From Echinostoma caproni (taxonomy: Eukaryota; Platyhelminthes; Trematoda; Plagiorchiida; Echinostomatidae), in the NCBI GenBank assembly GCA_900618425.1, contig UZAN01040101.1, positions 26,521-46,102 on the forward strand: DNA of 19,582 bases. The letters are read 5' to 3'. Within the stretch, counting starts at the first letter, position 1; each line of letters starts with the position of its first letter. The translations under genes and the position numbers were made by a program. Shown here piece after piece: positions 1-9,930 of the stretch. The notes beneath the pieces are model-generated. The model was not told where the DNA came from, searched no databases, and saw nothing but the letters and a program-made list of their open reading frames with translations.

Positions 1-190
1 CTGTCCGCAGATGTATGTGGTGTTTTGAGCAGAGAACCCTTGCCAGGAGTAAACCCACCACATCCTCAAACGCTGCCGCTGCTCGTCCGCGACCGCTTCT
101 TCGGTAGGCCGAAGCCCACCTTATTCACGGTTAGCCGCGAGATGGCGACCGTTCTCCTATCCGCGACCTGGGGACGCTCTTGGTAGCATA
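1..190. repeat. GC-rich block, probable dispersed repeat, truncated by window edge
   Basis: This block is clearly richer in G and C than the AT-rich DNA that follows, and the change falls near 190. It contains a hairpin with stems at 99-104 (CTTCGG) and 109-114 (CCGAAG) and a four-base loop. On the minus strand it gives a short run of sense codons with a stop inside, so it is not an intact gene. It resembles a non-coding or 3'-terminal part of a trematode interspersed repeat, but that is an impression from composition and memory. The left boundary lies outside the window. Confidence 0.4.
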
Positions 191-1039
191 CAGCTCTGCT
201 CTTCCTTGTAGAATACGAATGGTTGAATTCACTTGGAGTTGCAACGGATTCACTCGAAGTTGAAAAGATATAATATACAACAATTGAAACAGTTTAGATT
301 GAATTTTGTAAAGTCTACCATTTGGCTAAAAGGAGTAACAGAGAAATTACACTTGTAGTATCGTGAAAGTGAATTCGTCGATTCGTTTCGCCTCGATAGT
401 CTTTAATCTTCCCCTAGTTTTTGTATGAGCTGTGAACTTAAACGAATAGAAAGAGTAAATGTAAGCTCATCTACTGCAAGTCCTGAAATGATCCCTGCAA
501 ACTTTTCACAATGAAAAATGCAATGATCGGACACCTACCAGCTTCCTTGCAAAGGTTCTCACTCATGCTCCATCTTGCTACAGTTTGATTGAATTTGCTC
601 TTCGTTGTGTACTGAGTTGAACTTGAAATGAAATGAACCAAGTGTATATTTGAACTATTGCTGTGTTGTTTATTCAATCTATGGGCTCAGATGAATCGCA
701 GAGTTTTAGACTACCTTATTCCCATACGGGGTAACTACATTGCTTCGTTCATAGCAGCATCATAAAAAAATCGCACTTCGATGTGAAGATATGCTCAGCT
801 CCTGTAGGCGGATGCGTAGGCGGATGCACTCAAAGTTAAAGATCGTTGTAGAAATGAGCAGTTAAAATGGTGTTCTCATTAATGCATTGAACCAAATATA
901 TGTATGTAGAATTGATTTGGACCAATCATTTTGGGTGCTCTCAATCAGCTGTCTATGAGCATTAAATAGGTTGAACTGTTATAATTTGAATACCATATAT
1001 ATGAGCATATACATGACTTCTTTGGCTTGGGGTGGGGTA
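191..1039. other. AT-rich spacer, no gene seen
   Basis: No recognisable gene or element lies here. A 15-base motif of the form ATTCACTNNNAGTTG occurs at 227-241 and 248-262 and again at 1385-1399, two of the three followed by GAAAAG, which points to a small degenerate repeat adjoining the GC-rich block. A short open frame on the minus strand (471-677) shows no family resemblance and is no longer than chance would give. Confidence 0.4.
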
Positions 1040-1135
1040 TGCGTCATGGAGGTGAATGAACGAATCCGGCGGTAAATGACTTCTGTTGGTCGGGAAAGGA
1101 GGTATATTACATCGAGGCGGACCGATATATTGGTC
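1040..1135 (+). repeat. Dispersed repeat family X, copy 1
   Basis: This stretch aligns with the reverse complement of about 19385-19482. The best-conserved core is GAATGAACGAAYCCGGCGGTAA, seen here near 1053-1074, preceded by GCGTCAT in both copies. The similarity continues, with more changes, to a CCGATATATTGG-like block near 1121. Read on the minus strand, the core gives YRRIRSF followed by MTHT; the other copy gives YRRVRSF and MTHT in the corresponding frame. The family is probably an old transposable element, perhaps a coding remnant. I do not recognise the element. Confidence 0.55.
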
Positions 1136-3970
1136 ACCACGTAAAGANATAGTTGCTTGAGTGGAGTCAGTCTAAGCCCCCCATTTCCAAAAGCCCGTCC
1201 CACCCCAAACCACGGAAACTATCATCCACAGTCGATAGTCCACTCAAAACGTACTTTGTTTTTTTTTGAGAAGTGAGTTCATTCTGACTGGACTGGGTTT
1301 AGACAGACCTGGTCCAATCGGTGACGTTTTACGGCCGAAACATCAATCATCTTGTGGTATTCCTAAAGGAATGCGATGGTTTAGATTCACTTTAAGTTGA
1401 AAAGAAATATATATGAATATAGAAACGTAGTCACATTATAGCCAGTATCAGTCCCTCTGAGTGATCAAAAGCAATTTGCGCAACCACTCAAGTTCACATG
1501 ACCGGATTTTCCGCCCGTTGTGAAGCATCGGATCAAATGACAATTTCAGATCAGTTGTTATGCAAACCGTTGAACGTTTCAATTACTTTCCCTTTTCCCT
1601 CGTTAAAGCGTATCTGTAACTGTTCATATGTATTTTGTTGTAGGTGCATGAATAATATGCTCTGAAAACGAGCTGTTTTGCCAATTTGTATTATCATCAT
1701 GTGTTATGTGGGACTGTTTAAATAATCAGTGTGTTCATAGCTGATTGTAGCAGAAAACGTGCATAAGCAATGACAATTAGGCACCTAGTCGGTTATGTAG
1801 AAAAGAAGAAGATAGTGGGTTTCGTGGTACCAGGGTTGTCAATTTGAACCACATACCTAAGATTAATCACCAATTCTCCAACAAAAGCAACATATCCTTA
1901 TGTAAGGCAAAATCACTGATAACGATTAAGCAAACCGTCGGTCCATTATTATTAATTATTTAAAAATTAATAAATACAAAGCATTCGAGTACCTGATTAT
2001 CATCATCTTAATGACATTGGATGAACGCAATTTTCGTTCAAGCTAATGTGGTCAGTCGGAGAAGCGTTGTAAAGAGTGTCATGAATGATGTATTATTGAT
2101 GAGAAACCGCTACCGTTACTTCAAGTGAATGCTCGAACCGCTTTCTACAGGGAATTCCACAAACTGCTTGGTCCTTCAGTAGTCCCACGTCAATTGTAGG
2201 ACTTGTTCTGTAGGCGTGACCTGACTTCTCCATAAGTAAAATAAGGAGATTTTGAAAAACGTCTCGGACGAGGATGAAGGTTTTGGTGAGGCGAGGTTTT
2301 GACAGGTCCTCCTGACCGTTACTCTTGACTGTGGATTAACTTAGCTTTAATACAGAAAGGACAAACTCGATTGGATTACCCACGTCTCTTGGTTAATTGT
2401 TTATAGAGCATAATATCATAGGTTCAATGAGATTTGTTGTTTATTATATGACTTTATGATGCATATGAGTGTATATGGGTCTTATGGTTTGCTGCTCCTA
2501 ACGAGTTGGTCATCATGGGAAACACTCCGTAATGATCTGTTGTCCTTGATTGACCTGGGGATTCGGTTGTCACTCGGAAACTCTCTCCTTGGCGGTTCTC
2601 TATAAATGCTGCTTTTAATCAGGAGATTACTGAATTGTAACATTAGTTGTGAGGAGGCGGTGTAACAGAGCGCTACCCAGTTTTTTTGAGTCTGAGAATG
2701 ACTTTAGCTGGACTCAAAGCGAACTGTTTCTTTTCTCCACTTGACCATTAGGGTGATAAACCCTCGCTCCAATTTTGTCTATGCCTACAGGTTTGTACAT
2801 TTCTCTTAGCATTATCAAGGATTGGGGTCCGATCCTAGTGCAACAACCCGGGCACATCACACGTATGGAGAGGTCAGTGTGGAACTATTTAGCCGTATGT
2901 TCTTGAAATAAACAATAAATCAAACTAAAAATATATCTGTGTTCCATTGGAGTGTCTAGCAAAGCTCCCTTACAGCAGAACCGAAGACTATTTTTGGATT
3001 ATCAGCGGTCATTGTTTGCATTGGTGCTCGATTTCCATTGCATGGGTTTTTGAAGATTCCGCAGAACTCCCTGAATAGTTGCTACGGCTAGAAACATTGT
3101 CTGTACGATGCCGTACAGGGTGTCACCGCAGAGCATCAAGATGCATTTTCCCGATTGAATTTTGACCTTCGGGATATTTGAAATTTTGCATTCATTGTTT
3201 AGCCTTTTGGTCGTGTGCCCCAGTGATAACACCACCAAATTACCACCCTGGGAGGATGTGTTTGAATCCCATCAACACCGCCTGCTTTTCCTCATTGAGT
3301 ATTGCATGGTAGCGCTTTGACTGGTCTCTTTCTCTTTCTGGAAATTAAATCATTATGTATTCAATAAAAAGGAAGTAAAAATGAAAAAAATAGCTGAATT
3401 AAGGAAAATTAGATAATATCCACGGTGTGTTTTGAAGAAAACCAATGCCGACATTTCGTTTCCAGTGATGCTGTAATTACGTTCACTTTTACTGAGGCAT
3501 CGGTTACCACGACCTATAAAATGCTTCTTCACATCGTTTGCTAACTTAGAAATTGCAACACAGATCGCAGTGTCGCTCTGGTTCATGTTTAGAGAGGATT
3601 TTTCAGTGGATTATCATAAATTAGCTTATGTTCGATTGGTCTCCGAAGAAAAAATCCTTAATACGTGATTGAACTGATTGTTTTCAACCGAGGCCCAATT
3701 ATTTTGGTTTGTTCTTTTTCAATAGAGAATAACGAAGGCTACCAACTTGGACAAATTAGACGATGAATTGCACTTAGCACGGTGCTAGTTCCGGCATTCC
3801 GGCCGGTTATTGGCGTTGGCTTTGGTTTCAACATTTTCAATCGAAATGGTATAACAGATGTGTGACCTGAGATTCCATTTTTGCTGATTTAAGCTGGAAA
3901 CATTGATCCCACCTTGTCCATAACCGCTTTTAAGTTATTTGGATGTTTCGTTCCAGTAGTTCTGAGAAGG
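1136..3970. other. Intergenic or intronic DNA, no gene seen
   Basis: About 2.8 kb without a supportable gene. It includes one N at 1148, a run of nine T at 1259-1267, and an AT-rich stretch around 1948-1980. Near 3240-3290 a tRNA-like B-box resemblance (GTTTGAATCCCA) occurs without a convincing A box. Short minus-strand frames at 3002-3238 and 3353-3586 show no family motifs. Weak repeat-like similarity exists between 1259-1310 and 2679-2720 (a T run followed by GAG, TCTGA and GACTGGACT-like blocks), too diverged to call. Confidence 0.4.
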
Positions 3971-3999
3971 TAACGTGATCCATACACTTATTGTTGCAT
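3971..3999 (+). repeat. 29-bp perfect direct repeat, left copy
   Basis: The 29 bases beginning TAACGTGATCC and ending TTGTTGCAT recur exactly at 4463-4491. The bases just outside differ on both sides (G before and G after here; A before and C after at the other copy), so the identity stops sharply at both ends. The pair brackets 463 bases that contain the ribozyme-bearing SINE. It may be an unusually long target-site duplication, or two pieces of another repeat. Confidence 0.85.
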
Positions 4000-4083
4000 G
4001 TGAGTAATGGAGGATTTGTTTAAATTTCAAATGGGAATTCGTCGTGTATATAGCAAATGAAGCGTGAACTGAAAAGCTCGGAA

Positions 4084-4128
4084 GCACTGGATAGCTGTTT
4101 CGACCTGGTTGGGTCTCATCAGTAGTGC
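4084..4128 (-). ncRNA. Hammerhead ribozyme, type I, partly decayed
   Basis: On the minus strand the order is: stem I 5' strand GCACTA (4128-4123), core CTGATGA (4122-4116), stem II GACC and GGTC (4115-4112 and 4105-4102) around a six-base loop CAACCA, core GAAA (4101-4098), a minimal stem III within ACAGCTAT (4098-4091), the cleavage-site C at 4090, then stem I 3' strand CAGTGC (4089-4084). All invariant core bases are present. Stem II is GACC/GGTC, whereas the well-known schistosome ribozyme has GTCC/GGAC with a similar loop, so the pair looks compensated. Two defects are visible: an A-C mismatch at the stem I pair next to the core and a C-A mismatch in stem III. The cleavage triplet is ATC, which fits the NUH rule. 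Self-cleavage may therefore be weak. Confidence 0.85.
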
Positions 4129-4300
4129 GAATCCATCGATCCGACTGGGGATCGAACCCGGGACATCATGGTCAGAGCAGTGCGAATCCATCGACCCGAC
4201 TGGGGATGGAACCCGGGACTTCATGGGCAGAACGCACGCAGTGCGAATGCATCGACCCGACTGGGGATGGAACCCGGGACTTCATGGGCAGAACGCAAGC
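4125..4300 (-). repeat. Threefold tandem B-box module inside the SINE
   Basis: Three near-identical units start at GTGCGAAT on the plus strand, at 4125, 4180 and 4241. They are 55 and 61 bases for the first two; the third runs into the A-box part of the head. Each holds CATCGAYCCGACTGGGGAT, GAACCCGGGAC and a TCATGG end. The two units at 4180 and 4241 are closer to each other (both GGGATGGAACCC) than to the unit at 4125 (GGGATCGAACCC), so the newer duplication is the one nearest the A box. Only the outermost unit retains an A box. Confidence 0.85.
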
Positions 4301-4318
4301 GTGCTACCCACTACGCCA
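4263..4318 (-). promoter_or_regulatory. RNA polymerase III type 2 internal promoter (A and B boxes)
   Basis: The A box reads TGGCGTAGTGG on the minus strand (4318-4308) and fits the TRGYNNARNNGG pattern. The B box reads GGTTCCATCCC within 4275-4263 and differs from GGTTCGANTCC at two or three positions. The boxes are about 33 bases apart, as in tRNA genes. The unit nearest the ribozyme carries a better B box (GGTTCGATCCC) but lies farther from the A box. Confidence 0.65.
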
Positions 4319-4462
4319 CCGAGCAGCTGATCAGACCGTTTTTCATTTTCCATTTACACGATATAGCACAACCCATATTTGAAAGTTTGTTGCGGGCCAC
4401 TGACCCTGCTCAACTGAGCACTAGCCTCCGGGGTTATGACTCGGTTAGAAACATTCGTAACA

Positions 4463-4491
4463 TAACGTGATCCATACACTTATTGTTGCAT
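4463..4491 (+). repeat. 29-bp perfect direct repeat, right copy
   Basis: Exact match to 3971-3999 and the right boundary of the composite insertion. The tRNA-like head of the minus-strand SINE begins about 130 bases inside this copy, so if the pair is a target-site duplication the inserted unit is larger than the SINE alone. Confidence 0.85.
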
Positions 4492-5111
4492 CAGGCGTTG
4501 GAATCCAGTAAGAGTATTGCCCAACCAAATGAAATCGTCAAAAATGTGTATAATTCCGACGGTGAAAAATCTGTTTTAGAACGATGTTCATCTGATTCCA
4601 AATACCACTATCCGAATGGCTTCTGAGGAACTGAAGTGCGTAACATTAACTAGTGAGTGAAACTGGCTGCCGGTATTTCAAAGCGTAAACACATCCTTCT
4701 AAATTAATTTATTCAGATTTGTATAGTCACTACACAACCTGAGGTTATCATCCTTTGTTCTCACCTACAATATCAGTGCAGACTATAGAGAGTTAGAGGA
4801 CTGAATCGGACTGAAACGTTACTATGTTATTTATATGATAGTTTTGGACAGCTAGGTCATCTAAACCGACGGAATGTTTTTTACTTGTGGTATATTTCTT
4901 GAGTCCATCCGATGTTTCAATAAAACTTGTTCGCACTAGCTGCGTACCGCTCCATGCAAACGGATTCTTGTGTTTTTCGGTCACACATCGAAGTTCCCTC
5001 ACCTATTTTGGTCTCAATCCCTCTTCATTGTTCCTCACTGGTGAGCGCTTACTTTGTTGAACGTGAGAGACAGTAGACCCTGCTGACAGAGATAGTTATT
5101 GACGGTCTTAA
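4492..5111. other. Spacer with one weak minus-strand open frame
   Basis: No recognisable gene. On the minus strand 5002-4793 is open for 69 codons, ending in a stop. It is preceded by AAAATAG at 5009-5003, which could serve as a splice acceptor, so it could be a terminal exon. The peptide (it contains HKNPFAWSG and SVGLDDLAV) matches no family I know. The length is also compatible with chance. Confidence 0.25.
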
Positions 5112-5483
5112 ATTGGCCTTACTTGTATCTCAAGATGTTTTCAAGAGGTAGAATGTGATGTCAAGTTTTCCAATAAACTGCGTTCGGAGGTGCAGTCCAA
5201 TTACGCATCTGCCCGGAGAAATGATGAAGTTGTATCTTATCTGGGCGACTTCTGTTTTGAGTACGGTGTGGACTATCCCATCTGTTTATATGATAGAACC
5301 GTTTGTCGTTACCATTCGTTCATGGGAGTAAAGTGTTGCATTACTGATGATCAGTGCCCTACGATATCTGCTCGAATCAGGCTATGGAATGACAAGGAGA
5401 CTATCGAACAGGAGATGATTTTACCTTCGAATGTCATTGGTGTGGTGAGGGAAGAAGAGTGGGAGAAGTTGGATGAAACTTGA
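5112..5483 (+). CDS. Unknown open frame, possible terminal exon
   Basis: This frame is open from just after a stop at 5109-5111 to a TGA ending at 5483, about 124 codons. The first in-frame ATG is well inside, and the annotated-style start at 5190 is a GTG, so an intact single-exon gene is unlikely. A candidate splice acceptor, TATCTCAAG, ends at 5134, which would make this the last exon of a larger gene. The peptide is acidic toward its end (EEEWEKLDET) and has about eight cysteines, including a CC pair (GVKCCITDD). I recognise no domain. It could be a host exon, a fragment of an unfamiliar transposon or chance. Compared with the retroelement relics here it is free of stops and frameshifts. 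Confidence 0.3.
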   Translation: MGLTCISRCFQEVECDVKFSNKLRSEVQSNYASARRNDEVVSYLGDFCFEYGVDYPICLYDRTVCRYHSFMGVKCCITDDQCPTISARIRLWNDKETIEQEMILPSNVIGVVREEEWEKLDET

Positions 5484-8400
5484 GTGATTATGTAGGGAGA
5501 ATACATACCCCTAATGAATATCCTCTTTGCTACTGGCTGGTTACCTCGACTTCACCAATTCTACTCTGCGGGTAGGTGGATATCTCTTTTAGCTCGCCCT
5601 GTTGGAAAATCCCAGTTGGTCAATGGCTGGCCCTAAAAGAGTATGAGACACATTAGTTGGAGCCGTTTTAGAGGCTTATTGTAACGTTCCGTCTCTTTAG
5701 TAGTTCAGCCTGCCCGAATGCATTGTTCACGTTCTTGTAGGCCGTACACAAGATTCTTCCTTCTGGTAGACGACTCAATATCATCCATTTGCTCCAGTAT
5801 GTGTTTATCGTATTCCTTGTCACTTTCATTCGAGAAACCCCGCTGTAACAAATATCACAGAGCTAAACTGTACGCGCGAGAATTTATCATTAGGAAGCTG
5901 TTTTTTGAGAGTGAAATTCCTTGAAGTACTCAAACGCTAACTTCGCTTCTTACACATTTAAAACACGTGATAGCTATGTCAATGAGTACACGTTGCGTTT
6001 GGAGGTCGTCAAAATATCAAAAATAATGTTCCGTTCCTATGCAGCTGGGCGACACACAGGTGAGGGAAGAAATTTGCCTGTATCACATTGTCGTTCTGCT
6101 TGCGATTCGCTGTGCGGAGCACATTCTCCTTGTGTTTCCAAGGCGTTAGAAAACGCTGATATTCTCTTCATGTAATTTATTCCCAAGTGCTTTAATGATT
6201 CGAGTATATACATGCTCTGTTTGCTCTGTTTTCAATTTCTTAACCTGTGGGGAGGCGACATGCACCCAAAGATGTTCAGTCACTAAACTAGTTCCGAATT
6301 AATGTTTCAAGAATAGTTCGTTAATTGTTCGCGGCTTTTGGAGCCAGAGCTCCGGTTGTATTATACAGACTGCAGCACATTGTGAGCTGTATTTCACCTT
6401 ATTCACGGATATTGATGAGGCATAAGGTAATATTGGCAAACGCCAGTGATGAAGCTGATGGAGTAAAACATAAACCTCTTTTAGAAATCCGTTGTTAGAT
6501 GTATTGAATTGTTTCAAAGTACATTTTCTGTTTACAGCAAATCCTACGTAGATGGCTGCCGGTGGACAATGGGTTGATTCGGGTTGGAAGCGAAAAAAAC
6601 TCAACATTTTTAACCACCCATACTAGTTGAATTATTGTCATTGCTGCAGTTCTTTACTTCAGTGAATACTTTTTCTATGTAGCTGATACATTTGTTCTTG
6701 TACTGGATTATAAATGCATAGCATCATGAAACTCTTTGACTTTTAGGCTTAATATCAGCGTTTCGCTTTTCATCAACCATTACACACAAAAAACAGTGTT
6801 CAATCACCTGAAGTTCAGAAGTGCAAGTGAAACAAACGGGACTTGAGTGTGTACAGCACTATTACACGAGCATGGACACCTCACAGACTGTTAATTTTGT
6901 CGTTTATTTTATAAGATTATTTTTGTTTTTTAACTAGTATATTTTGATGCCGTTACTGTCCGTCAATAGCGTACCTGCAGCACCAATTTACTACTTGGGC
7001 TGGACGAGTTTCCGCAAAGACAACGTTTGACTTTTGATTCATTTGGTTATTGTTGTCATACATGATTCTGGATCTGCATAATAAAACTGTTCCATATCCA
7101 ACAAGTAAACTAATAATATATATTTGTACCTTTTACGGATTTATAAAAGCTATCTATCTGGATCACGCCACAGATTCACCCCAGAATAGTATATTTTGTC
7201 CAAAAAAACGTGAATTATCCGTCAGTGTCTGGTGGTCGTAACCAACTCGAAGCGTGTGCATATATAAAGTCCGGATGAATCCGTATGATAATAGAAGCCA
7301 CTAGCAATCTGACCCTCAAATGATTGTTAGCGACACCAGTTTTAATTTAGTCAGTTAATGGGTACATATAGTTGATTCAGAATAGCGTTTAAGCTCTATG
7401 TGATCCACCATTGTCTGGACTATAATCTTGACAATGTAGATGTAGTGATCTACTGTTAGAACACCAGTACCCAATCTCGGTGTATTGGAGCGAATAATGC
7501 GATCGGCATGCTAGGTATTGTGGGTGAGGTTTGTGGTAATCGGAATAGTATTGAATATCGGAATACTAGAGCGCGTATTTTAATGCTCAGAACGGGATTG
7601 GCTCCAACCCGAACTGAGGACACCTATGAATTGATAGCAGCAAATGCTTATGTTTATAGATGGAATTAGAGGATGTTTTATAGAAAGTAATAGACCATAT
7701 CATCGGTTGAAGGACCGTCGTCTAATCACGTAACCCTTTGTGCTGATGCATCACATAAACTAACTCAGATGGAATGTTCGCCCGGTGTATCATTGGCGGT
7801 GCTTCCTGAACTGTGATTGGATGACATAAAACTGTACCTGATCGTGCCTGGAATGCGGTCACGTAAGTCTGAACCACCACAGTTTTCCACAGTTAGAATC
7901 AGTTGTTAGGTTCCCATATTGACGTGTTGAGAGTGAATTTCTTCTGAAGACCTACTGAAACTCAATGTGGTGTAGAAAATAAAAATGTTTGTCTCCACTT
8001 CACCAATAATCAAAACAGAAGCCTTTTCATTCTTCAACTTTGATCAGTCGGTTTATGCAGTATTTTGAGAACATGGTTATGGCCATTGATTTCCATCGTT
8101 TTTTTTCAAATCGTTCGATTATCATGAAAATGATTGCTAACTGTTTTCCACTCGACAATGCAACCGGGAGTGTATTCAGCTAATCTGAAATCGTTTTGAT
8201 TGCTAGCGTGACATATCGAAGATTGGACTTCTCTTGAAATGTCGGGAGATAAACGATATGATCTTTTGCAAAATAAATGAATAAGCATAATCAAAGACAC
8301 TCAACCATAAACACGGCAGGCAGCGGCATTGTTATGCTTGTTCGGCTGAGCGCCAAATACATTAAGATCAAGCGATGAGAAATGCGATTATATTCTTACC

Positions 8401-9189
8401 CTGCAACCAGATTGCAGGCTTATTCGTTAATCTAAAATTGAATAAAACAACTCTGAATTATGCAGTTTTATGTCTTTCATTTCCTAATTATACTATCAGT
8501 AAACTAATGTACTGTTGAACAGTTTCAATTTATACAATAAACACAGAGATTTAGTCGCTGTCACAAGTGTACTTTGGACTCTATGGTCCGTAGTTCGAGC
8601 ACCCCCACTGCCACCCAACTTTGCTGTCGTCCGGTTCAATACGACGCCTAACCTAGCGTGGTTTATGTGGTTCGCCTCTTCAAGTTCGCGGCTTAGATTA
8701 TCGGTTTCCATCACCAAACAGCAGATCCTCGTGACTATGGGGTTGGCCCCGTGCGCTAATCATCACACGAAAGTCTGTAATTAAAAAAATCTGGTGTCAC
8801 ATGTATGATTCGGATCAATCCTTTCTGATGTCCCTCTTTGGTCACAGCGCTGAGCATACTGATTCCAAATAGTTTTTATTGACTAATACCAAAATGAAAC
8901 ACCTTTGGCCAAAATACAATGCTCCTCAGAATGTTTCCGTTAATTCATCAAAATACCCCTTCAAACTCCACTGCAATGATTAATTTATCATCGAGAAACT
9001 TTTAGTTTCACCTTATTTTTACATCCCCATCGATTTTGTACAACATTCGTGTAAACCTATATCTACCAAACAACATAAGTGACCAATCACCTCTGCCTTA
9101 GTAGTTCATTCGTTGGATTCTGGCCTGCATCCTACTTGATATATTCTGTATACCTCTGTAAGTTGGATGGGTGATTCGAATGTGAAAAA
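5484..9189. other. Long stretch without a supportable gene
   Basis: No retroelement or gene motif is visible. CTCTTTTAG at 5585-5593 and CTAAAAGAG at about 5633-5641 form a 9-base inverted repeat. A hairpin CCTGCAA/TTGCAGG with a five-base loop lies at 8400-8418. A minus-strand frame at 6607-6299 is open for 102 codons but resembles no family; it ends in QKPRTINELFLKH. Overlapping frames on both strands at 8496-8784 include GGSGGARTTDHRVQ on the minus strand, a peptide type often produced by translating repeats, so an unidentified repeat may sit at 8560-8720. The rest looks like neutral AT-rich DNA. Confidence 0.35.
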
Positions 9190-9300
9190 TCAATGCGATC
9201 GATGTGGCAGCGTAGCTCAGCTGTTGGTGTATACGCTTTACAAAATCGTAGGCGGTGGCCTTTCGTGGGTTTGAATTCAAACGAGATTATGGAGCTTTTC
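9190..9300 (+). mobile_element. tRNA-like SINE head or tRNA pseudogene
   Basis: TAGCTCAGCTGTTGG at 9213-9227 is a good A-box and D-arm match, and GGTTTGAATTC at 9268-9278 matches the B box apart from transitions. The spacing of about 40 bases is tRNA-like. The T-stem partner and the acceptor stem do not pair, so this is not a functional tRNA. The sequence between the boxes (GGCGGTGGCCTTTCGTGGG) differs from the SINE at 4050-4330, so it is a separate tRNA-derived family or an old pseudogene. The downstream end is not defined. Confidence 0.5.
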
Positions 9301-9930
9301 AACACTCTAACATGAGACATAAATCTGCCAAATATAATGGAATAATAAATGGCATCTCAGCTAACTAGTCCTAAATGCTGTTTCTACTTCCGTATCATCT
9401 TTTACCAAAATAAAACCTCGGTTGGTTTCTTCCCCTGTGAGCTTTCAACTTTTTGAATAAGTCTGTGAGTCTATGTCTAAACCATCTGCATGGCATAACC
9501 TCAATGTCTGCGTTTTGAACAGCCTTTAAAATGAACATAAAAGTGAAATATTATTGTTATTTTAAAATTTCTTGATTGTCACCTTTCACATCCGGTATAA
9601 GGTTGAAAGTTCTGTGCTATATACATCGGTCGCATCTTTGTGCAGCTATGAAAGAAGGAAACACGTAACGACCGATATAATAAATAACTCCGTAAAATCG
9701 ACAAATCTCATTACGTTATTGCGACATGGTTTTCAGACAGCTGTTCACACACCAGCTTTTTATGGTTCGTAAGAACATCTCGCATATATTCTAAACATTT
9801 TCCTCATCAGTCGCTGGTTGTTATATCTGAATACGAAAGGATTACTCCCAGCGCAAGCAACTCCTGATGTCCTCCGCTAAACAAAGGGCGTTTTAATTAC
9901 CGAAAGATGTTCGACCGGTTGTGCCTGTGA
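9301..9930. other. Spacer, no gene seen
   Basis: Nothing recognisable. The reverse transcriptase domain expected upstream of the Penelope-like fragment at 9931 is not visible here, which suggests that copy was 5'-truncated or eroded. Confidence 0.4.

Larger units (their letters stand above)
4050..4330 (-). mobile_element. tRNA-derived SINE with hammerhead ribozyme (SM-alpha-like)
   Basis: Read on the minus strand, the element starts with a tRNA-like head (A box at 4318-4308, B box at 4275-4263). Two further copies of the B-box module follow, then a hammerhead ribozyme at 4128-4084, then an AT-rich tail to about 4050. A tRNA-like RNA polymerase III promoter followed by a hammerhead is the known layout of schistosome SM-alpha elements. 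The SINE encodes no protein and would depend on another element for reverse transcription. The open frames that cross it on the plus strand are translations of the repeat and are not genes. The tail boundary is approximate. The assignment to this class is well supported by the ribozyme; the exact family and host species are inference. Confidence 0.8.

Noticed and set aside
3240..3290. B-box-like GTTTGAATCCCA, possible third SINE
   Set aside because: No convincing A box at tRNA spacing and no second copy in the window.
4125..4300. Regularly spaced repeats that might suggest a CRISPR-like array
   Set aside because: The units are contiguous and homologous throughout, have no unique spacers and contain a tRNA-like promoter.
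4027..4470. Several overlapping open frames on both strands with repeated RLGxEPGTSW-like peptides
   Set aside because: They are translations of the tandem SINE module in different frames; the DNA-level repeat explains them fully.
9804..9810. CTGATGA on the minus strand, possible second hammerhead
   Set aside because: It is followed directly by GGAAAATG with no room for stem II, and no stem I partner is visible.
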